From the NCBI GenBank assembly GCA_020832185.1, contig JAFIFE010000003.1, positions 16,926 to 80,925 of the forward strand: a DNA stretch of 64,000 nucleotides, read 5' to 3'. The notes under the pieces were generated by a model. The model did not search any database. It saw only the letters and a list, made by a program, of their open reading frames with translations, and was not told the origin of the DNA. Both the position numbers and the translations under genes were made by a program. Below are positions 54,898 through 63,812 of this stretch, one piece after another (position 1 is the stretch's first letter; each line of letters opens with the position of its first letter). The stretch comes from Alkalibacterium sp. Its GTDB lineage: Bacteria; Bacillota; Bacilli; Lactobacillales; Carnobacteriaceae_A.

Positions 54898-56085
54898 ATG
54901 GAGACTCAACACAAAGCAGTCGTTTTAGGCTGTAATTATTATATAGGGCTAAGCATCATCAGATGCCTGGGTCAAGAAGGGATACACGTTACAGGTGTCC
55001 ATTACCAGGAGGAAGGCGCATATGCGTTTCAGTCGAAATACCTTTCGGAGAAGCTGATTGCACCTCACCACGAAAAAGAAGCAGAGCAGTTTAAAGACTT
55101 TCTGATCGACTATGCCAAAAAACAGTCGCATAAACCTGTTCTTTATCCTACTGCAGATCCGTTTGTCCTGCTGATTGACACCTATTTCGATGAATTGACA
55201 CAGTATTATTTGATAAATCAGACCCAGCAGGGCTTCTGGAGTGATATAATTGATAAAGATAAATTATATCTGCTGGCTGAAAAGCATAACGTGTTGACTC
55301 CGAAAAGTTTCAGTACAGAAGATGCTGACTTGATCAGTAAAGTCGAATCAGAATTAGGCTATCCGTGTATCATTAAACCGTTTGATTCGTCAACATTCGT
55401 TGCGACTTTCAGACGGAAATTGTTCAAAATCAACAACAGAGAAGAACTGATTGAAAAACTGAAGGCAGTGAAAGAAAAAAATATTGAAGTCGCTGTGCAG
55501 CAATTGATACAAGGCTTTGATGACCATATGTACACATTTGATGCGTATTTGAATCAGGAAGCAAAAGTGACTCACTGGGTAACGGCTCAGAAACAGAGGC
55601 AGTATCCAATCAATTTCGGTGCGTCTGTCTACATTAAACAGAGATATGTCCCTGAATTAGTTGAAATCGGGAAACCTTTCCTGGAAGCGATAGGCTACAA
55701 AGGGTTTGCTGAGATCGAGTTCAAAAAGGATGAAAAAACAGGCAAATATTACTTAATTGAAATCAATGCCCGGACAACAAACTTTAATCAGATGCTTGCT
55801 GAAGTAGGCTTCAATATGCCTCTTCTGGCGTATAAGGAACTGACGGGGCAACCGATCGGACAGAAAGTCCTTAAGGATACGACCGACTATGGGTTCCATT
55901 ATATGTATGAAGATCTGCATGCTTCAAAAGCTTACATCCAATCGAAGCAATTGCCGTTAAAAGCCATTTTAAAGACGTATACAGACAAAAGAGTAGGCGC
56001 GATATGGGACAGGAAAGATCCAAAACCAGGTTTTTCATACGTCGGCATACTGTTGAATAAAGTGAAGAAAAAAATTGTAAGATAA
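54898..56085 (+). CDS. ATP-grasp carboxylate-amine ligase
   Basis: A 395-residue ATP-grasp protein: an N-terminal nucleotide-fold domain (AVVLGCNYYIGLSIIRCLGQEGIHVTGV), the ATP-binding Lys in YPCIIKPFDSSTF, and the metal-binding end GFAEIEFKKDE...YYLIEINARTTNF. Such enzymes join a carboxyl group to an amine by an acyl-phosphate. Lactobacillales D-aspartate ligases of wall cross-bridges belong to the same superfamily, but similarity to them is not strong. It is 50 bases upstream of a MurE-like gene and in a wall-themed region with an Asp/Glu racemase, so a peptidoglycan amino-acid ligase is a reasonable guess. The ribosome-binding site is weak. Confidence 0.78.
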   Translation: METQHKAVVLGCNYYIGLSIIRCLGQEGIHVTGVHYQEEGAYAFQSKYLSEKLIAPHHEKEAEQFKDFLIDYAKKQSHKPVLYPTADPFVLLIDTYFDELTQYYLINQTQQGFWSDIIDKDKLYLLAEKHNVLTPKSFSTEDADLISKVESELGYPCIIKPFDSSTFVATFRRKLFKINNREELIEKLKAVKEKNIEVAVQQLIQGFDDHMYTFDAYLNQEAKVTHWVTAQKQRQYPINFGASVYIKQRYVPELVEIGKPFLEAIGYKGFAEIEFKKDEKTGKYYLIEINARTTNFNQMLAEVGFNMPLLAYKELTGQPIGQKVLKDTTDYGFHYMYEDLHASKAYIQSKQLPLKAILKTYTDKRVGAIWDRKDPKPGFSYVGILLNKVKKKIVR

Positions 56086-56135
56086 AAGAAAGTTAACTGA
56101 TAATAATCAGACTTGTCAAAAAGGAGAAACTTTAC

Positions 56136-57695
56136 ATGCGCTTATCAGAATTACTGGAGTCTATATCTATAGTAGAATCTAAAAATCATAAGGATGCTCC
56201 CATCACTAAAATAGCGTATCACTCTAATGAGGTCGAGAAAGACTCGTTGTTTGTATGCATAAAAGGGTATCAGACAGACGGGCATCAATTTGCAGAAGAT
56301 GCGCTCAAGAATGGAGCTGTTGCACTCGTAGTGGAGCACTTTATTCCTGGAATCTCGGTTCCTCAATATTTAGTTGAGAACAGCCGTGAAGCACTGGCAT
56401 CACTTGGAGACCATTTCTATCACCATCCGTCAAAAGACTTTACGGTGATCGGAATCACAGCGACAAACGGAAAAACGTCTACGTCATTCATGACGAATGC
56501 CATACTCGAAGAAAACAAGTGGAACACTGGGCTTATTGGAACGGTGATGGTGAAATACGGAAAAACGCTGGTACCAAGCATTCTGACTACTCCTGAGTCG
56601 TTAGATCTACATGGGTACTTTGCAAAAATGAGGGATGAAAAGGTGTCTCATGTGACCATGGAAGTCTCTTCATCTGCGCTGGATTTGAGCCGAGTGGGCA
56701 GTGTGGACTTTGATATTGTGGCTTTAAACAATATCAGCAGAGAACACATCGATTTACATGGGTCATTCGAAGAGTATTACAATGCCAAAGCCAGCCTGAT
56801 TCGTGAAGCGAGAGCAGACCAGTTTGCTGTCCTGAATCTGGACGACGATCACTCTGCCTCATTAGTAAATGAAACGGAAGCCTCAGTGGTCACTTACGGA
56901 ATAAAAAATGACACAGGGCATCTGTACTGTTCAGATCTGGATATTGCCAGTGGAAGAGGATCTTTCAAAGTTGAGATCAAAAAGCCGTTCAAGACGGTTT
57001 CAGGTCAAACAATCGAAAAAACAAGCTTTACTGTGGAACTGTCAGTAGCCGGCTACCACTCCGTCTATAACGCAATGGCGGCTATCACGATTGGCCTGAT
57101 AAGCGGAGTAGATATTGAAACAGTGAGAAATGGAATTAAAAATTTCAGTGGCGTTGAGCGACGATTCCAGTTTATCTACGAGAATGATTTCAAGATTGTA
57201 GACGATCACTTCGCGAATGCCGGAAATATTGAAGTTACACTTGAAACTTTGACTAAAATGGATTACAAGAATCTGCATATCGTGTATGCGATACGAGGAA
57301 ACCGTGGTGTCACAACCAACCGTGAGAATGCTGAAACGTTAGCTAAATGGGCACCTGAATTAGGTCTCAAAAAAGTGATTGTTTCATTAAGTGAATCCCA
57401 CGTGATCGATAAAGATAATGTTCTGCCTGAAGAACTGGAAGCCTTTGAAGAAGAAATGGAAAAAGTCGGTGTCGAAGTCGAACTTCATAAAGAGATGCCT
57501 GATGCTCTTCAATCCAGCTTAAAGCAAGTCGAAACAGGGGATGTCATTTTGATCGGTGGCGCTCAGGGAATGGATTTCGGAGCGAAGTATATCCTTAATC
57601 AGTTAGCCGAGATGAGACCTGAACTGGATAAGGAAAAGGTACTGAGACCGTTGAAGCATAGAGTGGCAGGAATAGATGAATCCTTTTTAAAGTAA
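56136..57695 (+). CDS. MurE-like Mur ligase, atypical
   Basis: A 519-residue Mur ligase. The N-terminal UDP-MurNAc-binding-like domain is followed by the P-loop GITATNGKTS (106-115), TTPESLDLHGYF and MEVSSSALDLSRVGSVDFDIVALNNISREHIDLHG. Several MurE hallmarks deviate: SSHAL is SSSAL, the VDYAHTPD motif is replaced by VDDHFANAG (355-363), and the C-terminal DNPRxE or DNPAD motif that selects diaminopimelate or lysine is missing. It is therefore probably not the ordinary tripeptide ligase but a relative adding another amino acid. It follows the ATP-grasp gene by 50 bases, with AAGGAG upstream. Confidence 0.75.
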   Translation: MRLSELLESISIVESKNHKDAPITKIAYHSNEVEKDSLFVCIKGYQTDGHQFAEDALKNGAVALVVEHFIPGISVPQYLVENSREALASLGDHFYHHPSKDFTVIGITATNGKTSTSFMTNAILEENKWNTGLIGTVMVKYGKTLVPSILTTPESLDLHGYFAKMRDEKVSHVTMEVSSSALDLSRVGSVDFDIVALNNISREHIDLHGSFEEYYNAKASLIREARADQFAVLNLDDDHSASLVNETEASVVTYGIKNDTGHLYCSDLDIASGRGSFKVEIKKPFKTVSGQTIEKTSFTVELSVAGYHSVYNAMAAITIGLISGVDIETVRNGIKNFSGVERRFQFIYENDFKIVDDHFANAGNIEVTLETLTKMDYKNLHIVYAIRGNRGVTTNRENAETLAKWAPELGLKKVIVSLSESHVIDKDNVLPEELEAFEEEMEKVGVEVELHKEMPDALQSSLKQVETGDVILIGGAQGMDFGAKYILNQLAEMRPELDKEKVLRPLKHRVAGIDESFLK

Positions 57696-57721
57696 AGATA
57701 AATTAGTGACAGACACACAAT

Positions 57722-57771
57722 AAAACCGAAAGAATTTTTGCACATTAGACAAAAGTTCTTTCGGTTTAATT
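57722..57771. terminator. Bidirectional terminator between MurE-like and MATE genes
   Basis: AAACCGAAAGAA and TTCTTTCGGTTT, 12 bp, with TAATT after it and an A/T-rich flank for the opposite direction. Confidence 0.85.
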
Positions 57772-57788
57772 AGTTATATGAGTGGTCC

Positions 57789-59192
57789 TTACTTGATTTT
57801 TGAGGTAGCCGGTTCTGCCGTACACTTGAATTCTAAATCATCAGGTGGCGTCACGGTCATACGACCAGACAATGTGCGCTTGGTGGAACGATAAGCCATG
57901 ACCAAAGGAACAAAAGCAGCGATCCAGGCAAGCGGATTGGCAATTGCCGCACCCAGAAAGCCTAATGGAATGGATAGAAAAGCTGCTGCTCCTATACGAG
58001 CCAGTAATTCACCAATACCTGCAACGGTTGGAGCGAAACTGTTTCCCAGTCCCTGCAGTGTATGCCTGTAAATAAAGAGAACAGACAATATAGCATAAAG
58101 TGGAGCAGTAGATAAGAAGTAAAACTGTATCATACGCAGAACTTCTGCTGGAGCATCGGCGCCGACAAAAAGCGTAGCGAAGTTACGTCCCCAGATAAGG
58201 AGTATGGCTCCTATAACGAAGCTGTAGATGACACTCATTTTAACGGCCTGATTTACCCCATACCAGATCCGGTTCAGCTTACGCGCACCATAGTTCTGGG
58301 CGGCATAGGTAGACATGGTCACACCGAATGACTGGAGAGGCAAAACAGCGACTGAATCGATTTTTTGAGCAGCAGTATAAGCGGCAACAGAAGCAGCGCC
58401 CAGCTGGTTCAATGTAATCGTGATAGCAACTGATCCGATAGCGATAATCGAGTACTGAAAGCCATAAGGCAAACCGATACGCAGGTGTTCTTTGAATTCA
58501 GCTTTGCTCAGCTTCCAGTCTTCTTTATAAATACGTAAAATAGGGACTTTTTTCCAAATATAAACCAGACACAACACGCTTGAAGTGATCTGAGCGGTTA
58601 CTGTAGCTAAAGCAGCGCCGCCGATTCCTAAATCGAATACCAATATGAACACATAATCCAGGACGATATTCAAAACGGAAGTAATGATCAGGAAGTACAG
58701 TGGTGTTTTGCTGTCTCCGATCGCACGCAGCAGATTAGCCAGGAAATTGAAGAGGATCACTGCGCCGATTCCTCTAAAGAGTATATTCAGGTAATCATAA
58801 GCGTAAGCATATGTTTCTTCAGGCGTCTGCATGATAGTAAGTATTTCTTCAGTAAATGTGGTAGTCAATACAGTTAGAATCACAGCAATAGTTACGCTGA
58901 TGATTAAACTGGTTGCCAGGTTTTTCCGAAGACTTTTCTCATCCCTGCTCCCGAAACGCTGAGAGGTGATGACAGCGAGGCCGGCAGTTATACCGATTGC
59001 GAGTCCTAAGATAAGAAACTGGAGACTTAAAGTGGATCCTATCGCTGAGAAGGCAGTAACACCAATGGTTCGACTGACTATAAAAGCATCAGCCATATTG
59101 TAAAACTGCTGGAATAAATTTCCAATTAAGAGTGGAATCATAAAGCTGACGATCAGCTTGATTGGATTTCCCTCTGTCATATCTTTTTTCAT
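57789..59192 (-). CDS. MATE-family efflux transporter (copy 2)
   Basis: A 467-residue protein with 12 helices, closely similar along its whole length to copy 1 at 52849 (MIPLLIGNLFQQFYNMADAFIVSRTIG, AAQKIDSVAVLPLQSFGVTMSTYAAQNYGA). An extra C-terminal tail is present. AAGGAGG precedes ATG 59192. Substrate unknown; the duplication around the ATP-grasp/MurE-like genes may be an accident of local duplication. Confidence 0.9.
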   Translation of the reverse strand: MKKDMTEGNPIKLIVSFMIPLLIGNLFQQFYNMADAFIVSRTIGVTAFSAIGSTLSLQFLILGLAIGITAGLAVITSQRFGSRDEKSLRKNLATSLIISVTIAVILTVLTTTFTEEILTIMQTPEETYAYAYDYLNILFRGIGAVILFNFLANLLRAIGDSKTPLYFLIITSVLNIVLDYVFILVFDLGIGGAALATVTAQITSSVLCLVYIWKKVPILRIYKEDWKLSKAEFKEHLRIGLPYGFQYSIIAIGSVAITITLNQLGAASVAAYTAAQKIDSVAVLPLQSFGVTMSTYAAQNYGARKLNRIWYGVNQAVKMSVIYSFVIGAILLIWGRNFATLFVGADAPAEVLRMIQFYFLSTAPLYAILSVLFIYRHTLQGLGNSFAPTVAGIGELLARIGAAAFLSIPLGFLGAAIANPLAWIAAFVPLVMAYRSTKRTLSGRMTVTPPDDLEFKCTAEPATSKIK

Positions 59193-59522
59193 TAACGTCC
59201 TCCTTGCCAGAACTGAACAAAAAATGACAAAGTGTCACACATTCAGTAAAATAATAGCAAATGAATTTAAAATAAGTACCAAGCTATTATAGTCCTATGG
59301 GGAGAAAAAACAAGAGGGTTAGGCATAATAATTCCAACAATCTGCCAGCCATAAAAAAATGGACCGGCACGGGAGGTCACTGTATGTAATCCAGCCTATC
59401 TTTGCTATACTCAATCATAATTAGAAAAACAGGGCAATTTAACCTTACTTTCTATAAAGTGAAGGAGAAATAAGGTACATACTAAAAAAACATGAAACGA
59501 AAGGTCTATAGAGGTGATGAAA

Positions 59523-60884
59523 ATGAACGAATTTATAACCAAATCAATAGAAACAGAAAGTCTGAGGACACTGAAAAAGCTGATTGCTATTCCTTCAGTG
59601 AATACGTCTAATGGAAATGAACGAGCGTTTCCTCCATTCGGAAAAGGCATCGACCAGGCATTGAAGGAAATCCTGACCATTTGCGATAAGATCGGGATGG
59701 ATACATTCTATGACCCAGAGGGGTACTACGGATTTGCAGAATATGGTGACGGAGAGGAAACACTTGGTATATTATGTCATTTGGATGTGGTTCCTGAAGG
59801 GGACACAGATAAATGGGAAAGTGACCCGTTTGAAGCCGTTGAAAAAGAGGGCGCCGTCTATGGCAGAGGAACTCAGGACGACAAAGGGCCGACCGTTGCC
59901 GCTTTATATGGATTGAAAGCATTAATGGATGCAGATGAAACCTTTAACAAAAAAGTCAGGTTCATATTCGGCACAGATGAAGAAACGTTATGGCGCTGTA
60001 TGAAAATGTATAAAGCACACGAAAAGTTGCCTGATTTAGGCTTTGTACCTGACGGGACATTCCCGCTGACATACGCAGAAAAAGGACTACTGCAAGTTAA
60101 GCTGACAGGTCCTGGAGCGGCCAAGATGGAAATTCATTGCGGTGAGTCTCCTAATGTTGTGCCTGACACAGCGGAATACGTTTGTGGGAATGTGGACGAG
60201 CTGTCAACGATTTTCGATTACATGTCTATTCCTTATTCTGTCGAAGGGGAAAAGGTTACTGTACATGGGAAAAGTGTGCACTCAAGTCAGGCACAAGATG
60301 GGGTCAATGCGATCGCGTTACTTGCTAAAGGACTTGTTGGTTTCCAGCCTCATCCAGCCGTCTCTTTTATAGGTGAAAAAATCGGTCAGGAAACAAACGG
60401 ACAAACCTTGTTTGGAGAAATAAAGGATGAGGTATCAGGTGAGCTGACATTAAATGTAGGCACACTTGAAATAAATGAAACCTATTCCGAAATTACTTTA
60501 GACATTCGTATTCCTGTTACTCAAGATAAAGAACACATAGTTAATCGATTAATAGAAGCGACTGCTCTTTACGGCCTGGACTATAAAGAATTTGACTATC
60601 TGCCGTCCTTGCATGTGCCAGTAGAAGGGGAGCTTGTACAGACATTGTTATCTATCTACAGAAACAAGACAGGTGATGAGAGTGAACCGACTACTTCAGG
60701 CGGAGCAACGTATGCGCGTTCGATGCCTAATATGGTGGCGTTTGGTGCCCATTTCCCAGGGAGTGAAAGCTTAGCTCACCAGGAGAATGAACACATCACA
60801 CTGGATGATTTTTACAAAGCAATGTCGATATATGCAGAAGCTATCTATCGTCTAGCTTGCAGGAACGACGTTTTGGCGAAGTAA
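59523..60884 (+). CDS. M20-family dipeptidase, Sapep/PepV-like
   Basis: A 453-residue metallopeptidase. Metal and catalytic motifs are LGILCHLDVVPEGD, YGRGTQDDKGPTVA and FIFGTDEETLW, and a lid/insert domain follows, as in PepV/Sapep dipeptidases, which act on short peptides including wall-derived ones. The end TSGGATYARSMPNMVAFGAHFPGS is typical. ATG 59523 has GAGGTG at 6 nt, and GTG 59514 overlaps it. Confidence 0.88.
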   Translation: MNEFITKSIETESLRTLKKLIAIPSVNTSNGNERAFPPFGKGIDQALKEILTICDKIGMDTFYDPEGYYGFAEYGDGEETLGILCHLDVVPEGDTDKWESDPFEAVEKEGAVYGRGTQDDKGPTVAALYGLKALMDADETFNKKVRFIFGTDEETLWRCMKMYKAHEKLPDLGFVPDGTFPLTYAEKGLLQVKLTGPGAAKMEIHCGESPNVVPDTAEYVCGNVDELSTIFDYMSIPYSVEGEKVTVHGKSVHSSQAQDGVNAIALLAKGLVGFQPHPAVSFIGEKIGQETNGQTLFGEIKDEVSGELTLNVGTLEINETYSEITLDIRIPVTQDKEHIVNRLIEATALYGLDYKEFDYLPSLHVPVEGELVQTLLSIYRNKTGDESEPTTSGGATYARSMPNMVAFGAHFPGSESLAHQENEHITLDDFYKAMSIYAEAIYRLACRNDVLAK

Positions 60885-61030
60885 ATTGACAATCTGATTA
60901 CAATTTAACTTATTTGAGATATTTTGCTGCCGCTCGTTTTATAATAACACTATAATTAAATTATAATTCTAGCAGCCTGTTTATATAATATTATGATAGA
61001 TGCTGCTTTAAAAGGTCTGGAGTGTTCAAG

Positions 61031-61756
61031 ATGTCTGAGAAATCTATATTTATACCTCTTCAAAAAACAGGGGTAAATGCTAATGTACTAAAAACCGTCG
61101 CCGTGCTTGCTATGTTCATTGACCATGCGTCACATCTGGTCACTGAGTTCGGAACTTCCGAACGATGGATCGCTCATCTGATTGGACGATTAGCCGCTCC
61201 ACTGATCTTTTTTCTTGTTGCTGAAGGTCATCACTACACATCAGATAAGAAGAAGTACATTATGAGATTGTTTATTTTTGCGCTGATTTCTCACGTTCCA
61301 TATAATCTTTACTTCGGATTCAGTCAATTTAGAGGAACGAGTGTCATTTGGACCATTATGTTAGGTGTGGTAGCCTTAAGTGTGATTACCAGTGATAAAC
61401 TCAATGTATTCATTAAAACGGTCTTAATTGGAGCCACTCTATTGATGGCCATGCCAGCCAACTGGCACTATATTGGGGTTTTATGGATCATTGCATTTGG
61501 GCTTTATCGAGATAATCTGAAACTGAAAGTAATAATGTTTACACTTATAGCATTGGTTTTTTACATTCTTCCTGGTCTTCAGGATATTGGGATGTATGCC
61601 ACCTACCGTTTTGGTGTACTGATGACTATTCCCTTTTTCATTTTATACAATAGAAAACCTGGCGTTAGAAATCCTTTTACCAAATGGGTGTTTTACTGGT
61701 TTTATCCTATACACTTGATCGTTTTATTTGGGATCAGGGCATTAATGAATTTATAA
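61031..61756 (+). CDS. TraX-family membrane protein
   Basis: A 241-residue protein with about eight helices. LKTVAVLAMFIDHASHLV, GRLAAPLIFFLVAEG and a late WVFYWFYPIHLIVLFGI match the TraX family, named after the F-plasmid pilin acetylase and distantly related to membrane O-acyltransferases. Its acceptor here is unknown. ATG 61031 has GGAG at 8 nt. The VanX-like gene follows after 70 bases. Confidence 0.85.
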   Translation: MSEKSIFIPLQKTGVNANVLKTVAVLAMFIDHASHLVTEFGTSERWIAHLIGRLAAPLIFFLVAEGHHYTSDKKKYIMRLFIFALISHVPYNLYFGFSQFRGTSVIWTIMLGVVALSVITSDKLNVFIKTVLIGATLLMAMPANWHYIGVLWIIAFGLYRDNLKLKVIMFTLIALVFYILPGLQDIGMYATYRFGVLMTIPFFILYNRKPGVRNPFTKWVFYWFYPIHLIVLFGIRALMNL

Positions 61757-61826
61757 AAGAATTAATTATATCTGTTAAAGAAAGTGAGCACCATAAATTA
61801 GGTACACATGTTGAGGAGTAATATGA

Positions 61827-63017
61827 TTGAAGAATAAAGATACAGTACTAAAAAGCCTGATCGGCGTATTGAGTATTTTAATAGTATTGGGAATTGGATT
61901 CCTGATATCCAGAAATTTCGGGACGTCCGACAGCCTCCAGGAAGAGGAACCGCCGACTGAACAGCCTGTCCCGGAAGAACCGGTGACGCCTCCCCCTTCT
62001 CTTCCTATTTTCTACAATGAAGCATTCGAAATGCCTGTCATTGGAGCTGCAGGGTATACCTCTGTCGAAGAGCGTCTATACTCAGAACCAGATGATACAT
62101 CATCAGTGAAGGCAAGTCTTGCTTCCGGTACCCCTTTTGAGATTAGGGAAGAAAGAGGAGCCTGGTGGAGAATCAGGACAGATGAAAATGAAGGGTGGAT
62201 AAAACACAAGGCTGCGTTTATCAATCTGCCTGACGTTGTCCCTTCAATCGTCTACTATCACACAAACAGTCGTGAATCGTTGTTCCAGTCTTCATATACA
62301 GATATTCCAGGTGTAACCGGAGAAGCGATCAGCAACATGATCGATCACAATGAACGCCTTGACCAGACAGAATACATTTTCCCGATATTATATCAGACTG
62401 CCTATAAAGTGTCCCGTGCACAGCAGTTGGCTATGCTGAATGGAGAAACACTCGTCGTCTATGAAACGTACCGGTCACAGGAAAACAGTGAACTGGTAAG
62501 AGAGTCTCTTGTTGAATTGATTGAAGAAAATGAAGAAGTTGAAGAAGGAGTAACTGAAGCGCCATGGAGTATTGGCTGGTTTATCCACTCATCTATTTCA
62601 AATCACAATCGAGGCGCGGCAATAGATCTAAGCCTGGCTCAAGTAAACGAGGTCTCTGAGAAAATCGTCGGAGATTACGTTGTCAGAGAAGTGACAGATT
62701 ATATAATCTATGACATGCATACCCCTTTTCATGAACTGAGCGTGGATTCAGCCTTGTTTGTAGAACCGATCAGCTCGATGGACCGTGATGGATGGCGTGA
62801 ACTGGACTTTCATCCTGATGTCGTCGACGCTTCTAAACGAATGGTGAATTACATGGTAGAGGCAGGATTTACACCCCTGGCATCTGAATGGTGGCATTTC
62901 AATGATCTCGATGCCCTTGAAGCATTAGGACCAGATGCAGGAGTCGGCGATTTTGATATAACACGATCTATCAACAGTCGGCCCTCCTGGGAAGAAGTCG
63001 AAGAGTTTTTAGAATAA
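61827..63017 (+). CDS. Membrane-anchored SH3-M15 peptidase, VanX/VanY-like
   Basis: A 396-residue protein. It has an N-terminal membrane anchor (SLIGVLSILIVLGIGFLIS), a Pro/Glu-rich linker (~40-60), an SH3-like domain (~70-135, GWIKHK) and a C-terminal M15 metallopeptidase. Zinc-site motifs are SNHNRGAAIDLSL and EWWHF, with DMHTPFHELSVDSA between, as in VanX-type D-Ala-D-Ala dipeptidases. Facing outside, it would more likely trim peptidoglycan stem peptides than cytoplasmic D-Ala-D-Ala. The start is TTG 61827, with GAGGAG at 8 nt; an ATG four bases earlier ends after four codons. Confidence 0.85.
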   Translation: MKNKDTVLKSLIGVLSILIVLGIGFLISRNFGTSDSLQEEEPPTEQPVPEEPVTPPPSLPIFYNEAFEMPVIGAAGYTSVEERLYSEPDDTSSVKASLASGTPFEIREERGAWWRIRTDENEGWIKHKAAFINLPDVVPSIVYYHTNSRESLFQSSYTDIPGVTGEAISNMIDHNERLDQTEYIFPILYQTAYKVSRAQQLAMLNGETLVVYETYRSQENSELVRESLVELIEENEEVEEGVTEAPWSIGWFIHSSISNHNRGAAIDLSLAQVNEVSEKIVGDYVVREVTDYIIYDMHTPFHELSVDSALFVEPISSMDRDGWRELDFHPDVVDASKRMVNYMVEAGFTPLASEWWHFNDLDALEALGPDAGVGDFDITRSINSRPSWEEVEEFLE

Positions 63018-63020
63018 GGT

Positions 63021-63048
63021 AAGGGGGCGTTAAGTCTCCTCCCTTTTT
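63021..63048 (+). terminator. Weak terminator after the M15 peptidase gene
   Basis: AAGGG/CCCTT arms with partial inner G/C pairing and T5. The short, imperfect stem makes it a weak call. Confidence 0.4.
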
Positions 63049-63098
63049 ATGAATGAAAGAAATAGAGCATTACTGTTTACCTTTAATATTTAGATGAA

Positions 63099-63812
63099 AT
63101 GAGTGAGAAAATGACAGCTGATGAGAAAATTATTGGTGTGCTGGGCGGCATGGGTCCGCTGGCTACGGCAAGTTTCTATACTAAACTGATTGAAGAAACT
63201 GAAGTAACGAAAGATCAGGACCATTACCGTGTCATTATTGACAGCAATCCTAAAATTCCTGATCGGACTAAAGCTATTTTATATGGTGGGGATTCTCCAG
63301 TTGATGAAATGATTAAAACAGCTCGCAACCTTGAGAAATCAGGAGCTTCAATTTTAGTCATGCCGTGCATCACTGCTCACTACTTTCATGATGAGATACA
63401 AAAACAGATCAGCATTCCGTTTTACCATGTACTGAAAGGATTAAGTGACTTTCTGGATAGCCACTATCCTTCTGTCAAAAGAATTGGTGTACTATCCACG
63501 ACGGCCACCAGAGATTCTAACCTTTTTCAATCATTTATCGAGCATAAAGATGTGCTGTTCCCTGATGATGCGGACCAGGAAGGGAAAGTAATGGAGGCTA
63601 TCTTCGGTGCAAACGGGGTAAAACGAGGCAATAAAGGGGATTACCCTAAACGCTTACTGAAAGAAGCAGCGGATACGTTGATTCATGAAAAGCACTGTGA
63701 ACTGATTATCGGCGGATGTACAGAAGTCGAACTGGTACTGAAATCTGAGGATATTCAAGTGCCGTTTATCGATCCTATGACCATTGCAGCCCAAAACCTG
63801 ACGGGGGCATAA
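63099..63812 (+). CDS. Aspartate/glutamate racemase
   Basis: A 237-residue PLP-independent racemase. GVLGGMGPLATASFYTKLI opens the fold. The two catalytic cysteines are in LVMPCITAHYF and IIGGCTEVEL, and SNPKIPDRTKAIL binds the substrate carboxylates, as in aspartate racemases (the usual PCNTAH is PCITAH). It could supply D-Asp or D-Glu for wall cross-bridges, for example to the ATP-grasp ligase at 54898 (inference). ATG 63099 is chosen; ATG 63111 has a slightly better upstream sequence. Confidence 0.87.
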   Translation: MSEKMTADEKIIGVLGGMGPLATASFYTKLIEETEVTKDQDHYRVIIDSNPKIPDRTKAILYGGDSPVDEMIKTARNLEKSGASILVMPCITAHYFHDEIQKQISIPFYHVLKGLSDFLDSHYPSVKRIGVLSTTATRDSNLFQSFIEHKDVLFPDDADQEGKVMEAIFGANGVKRGNKGDYPKRLLKEAADTLIHEKHCELIIGGCTEVELVLKSEDIQVPFIDPMTIAAQNLTGA

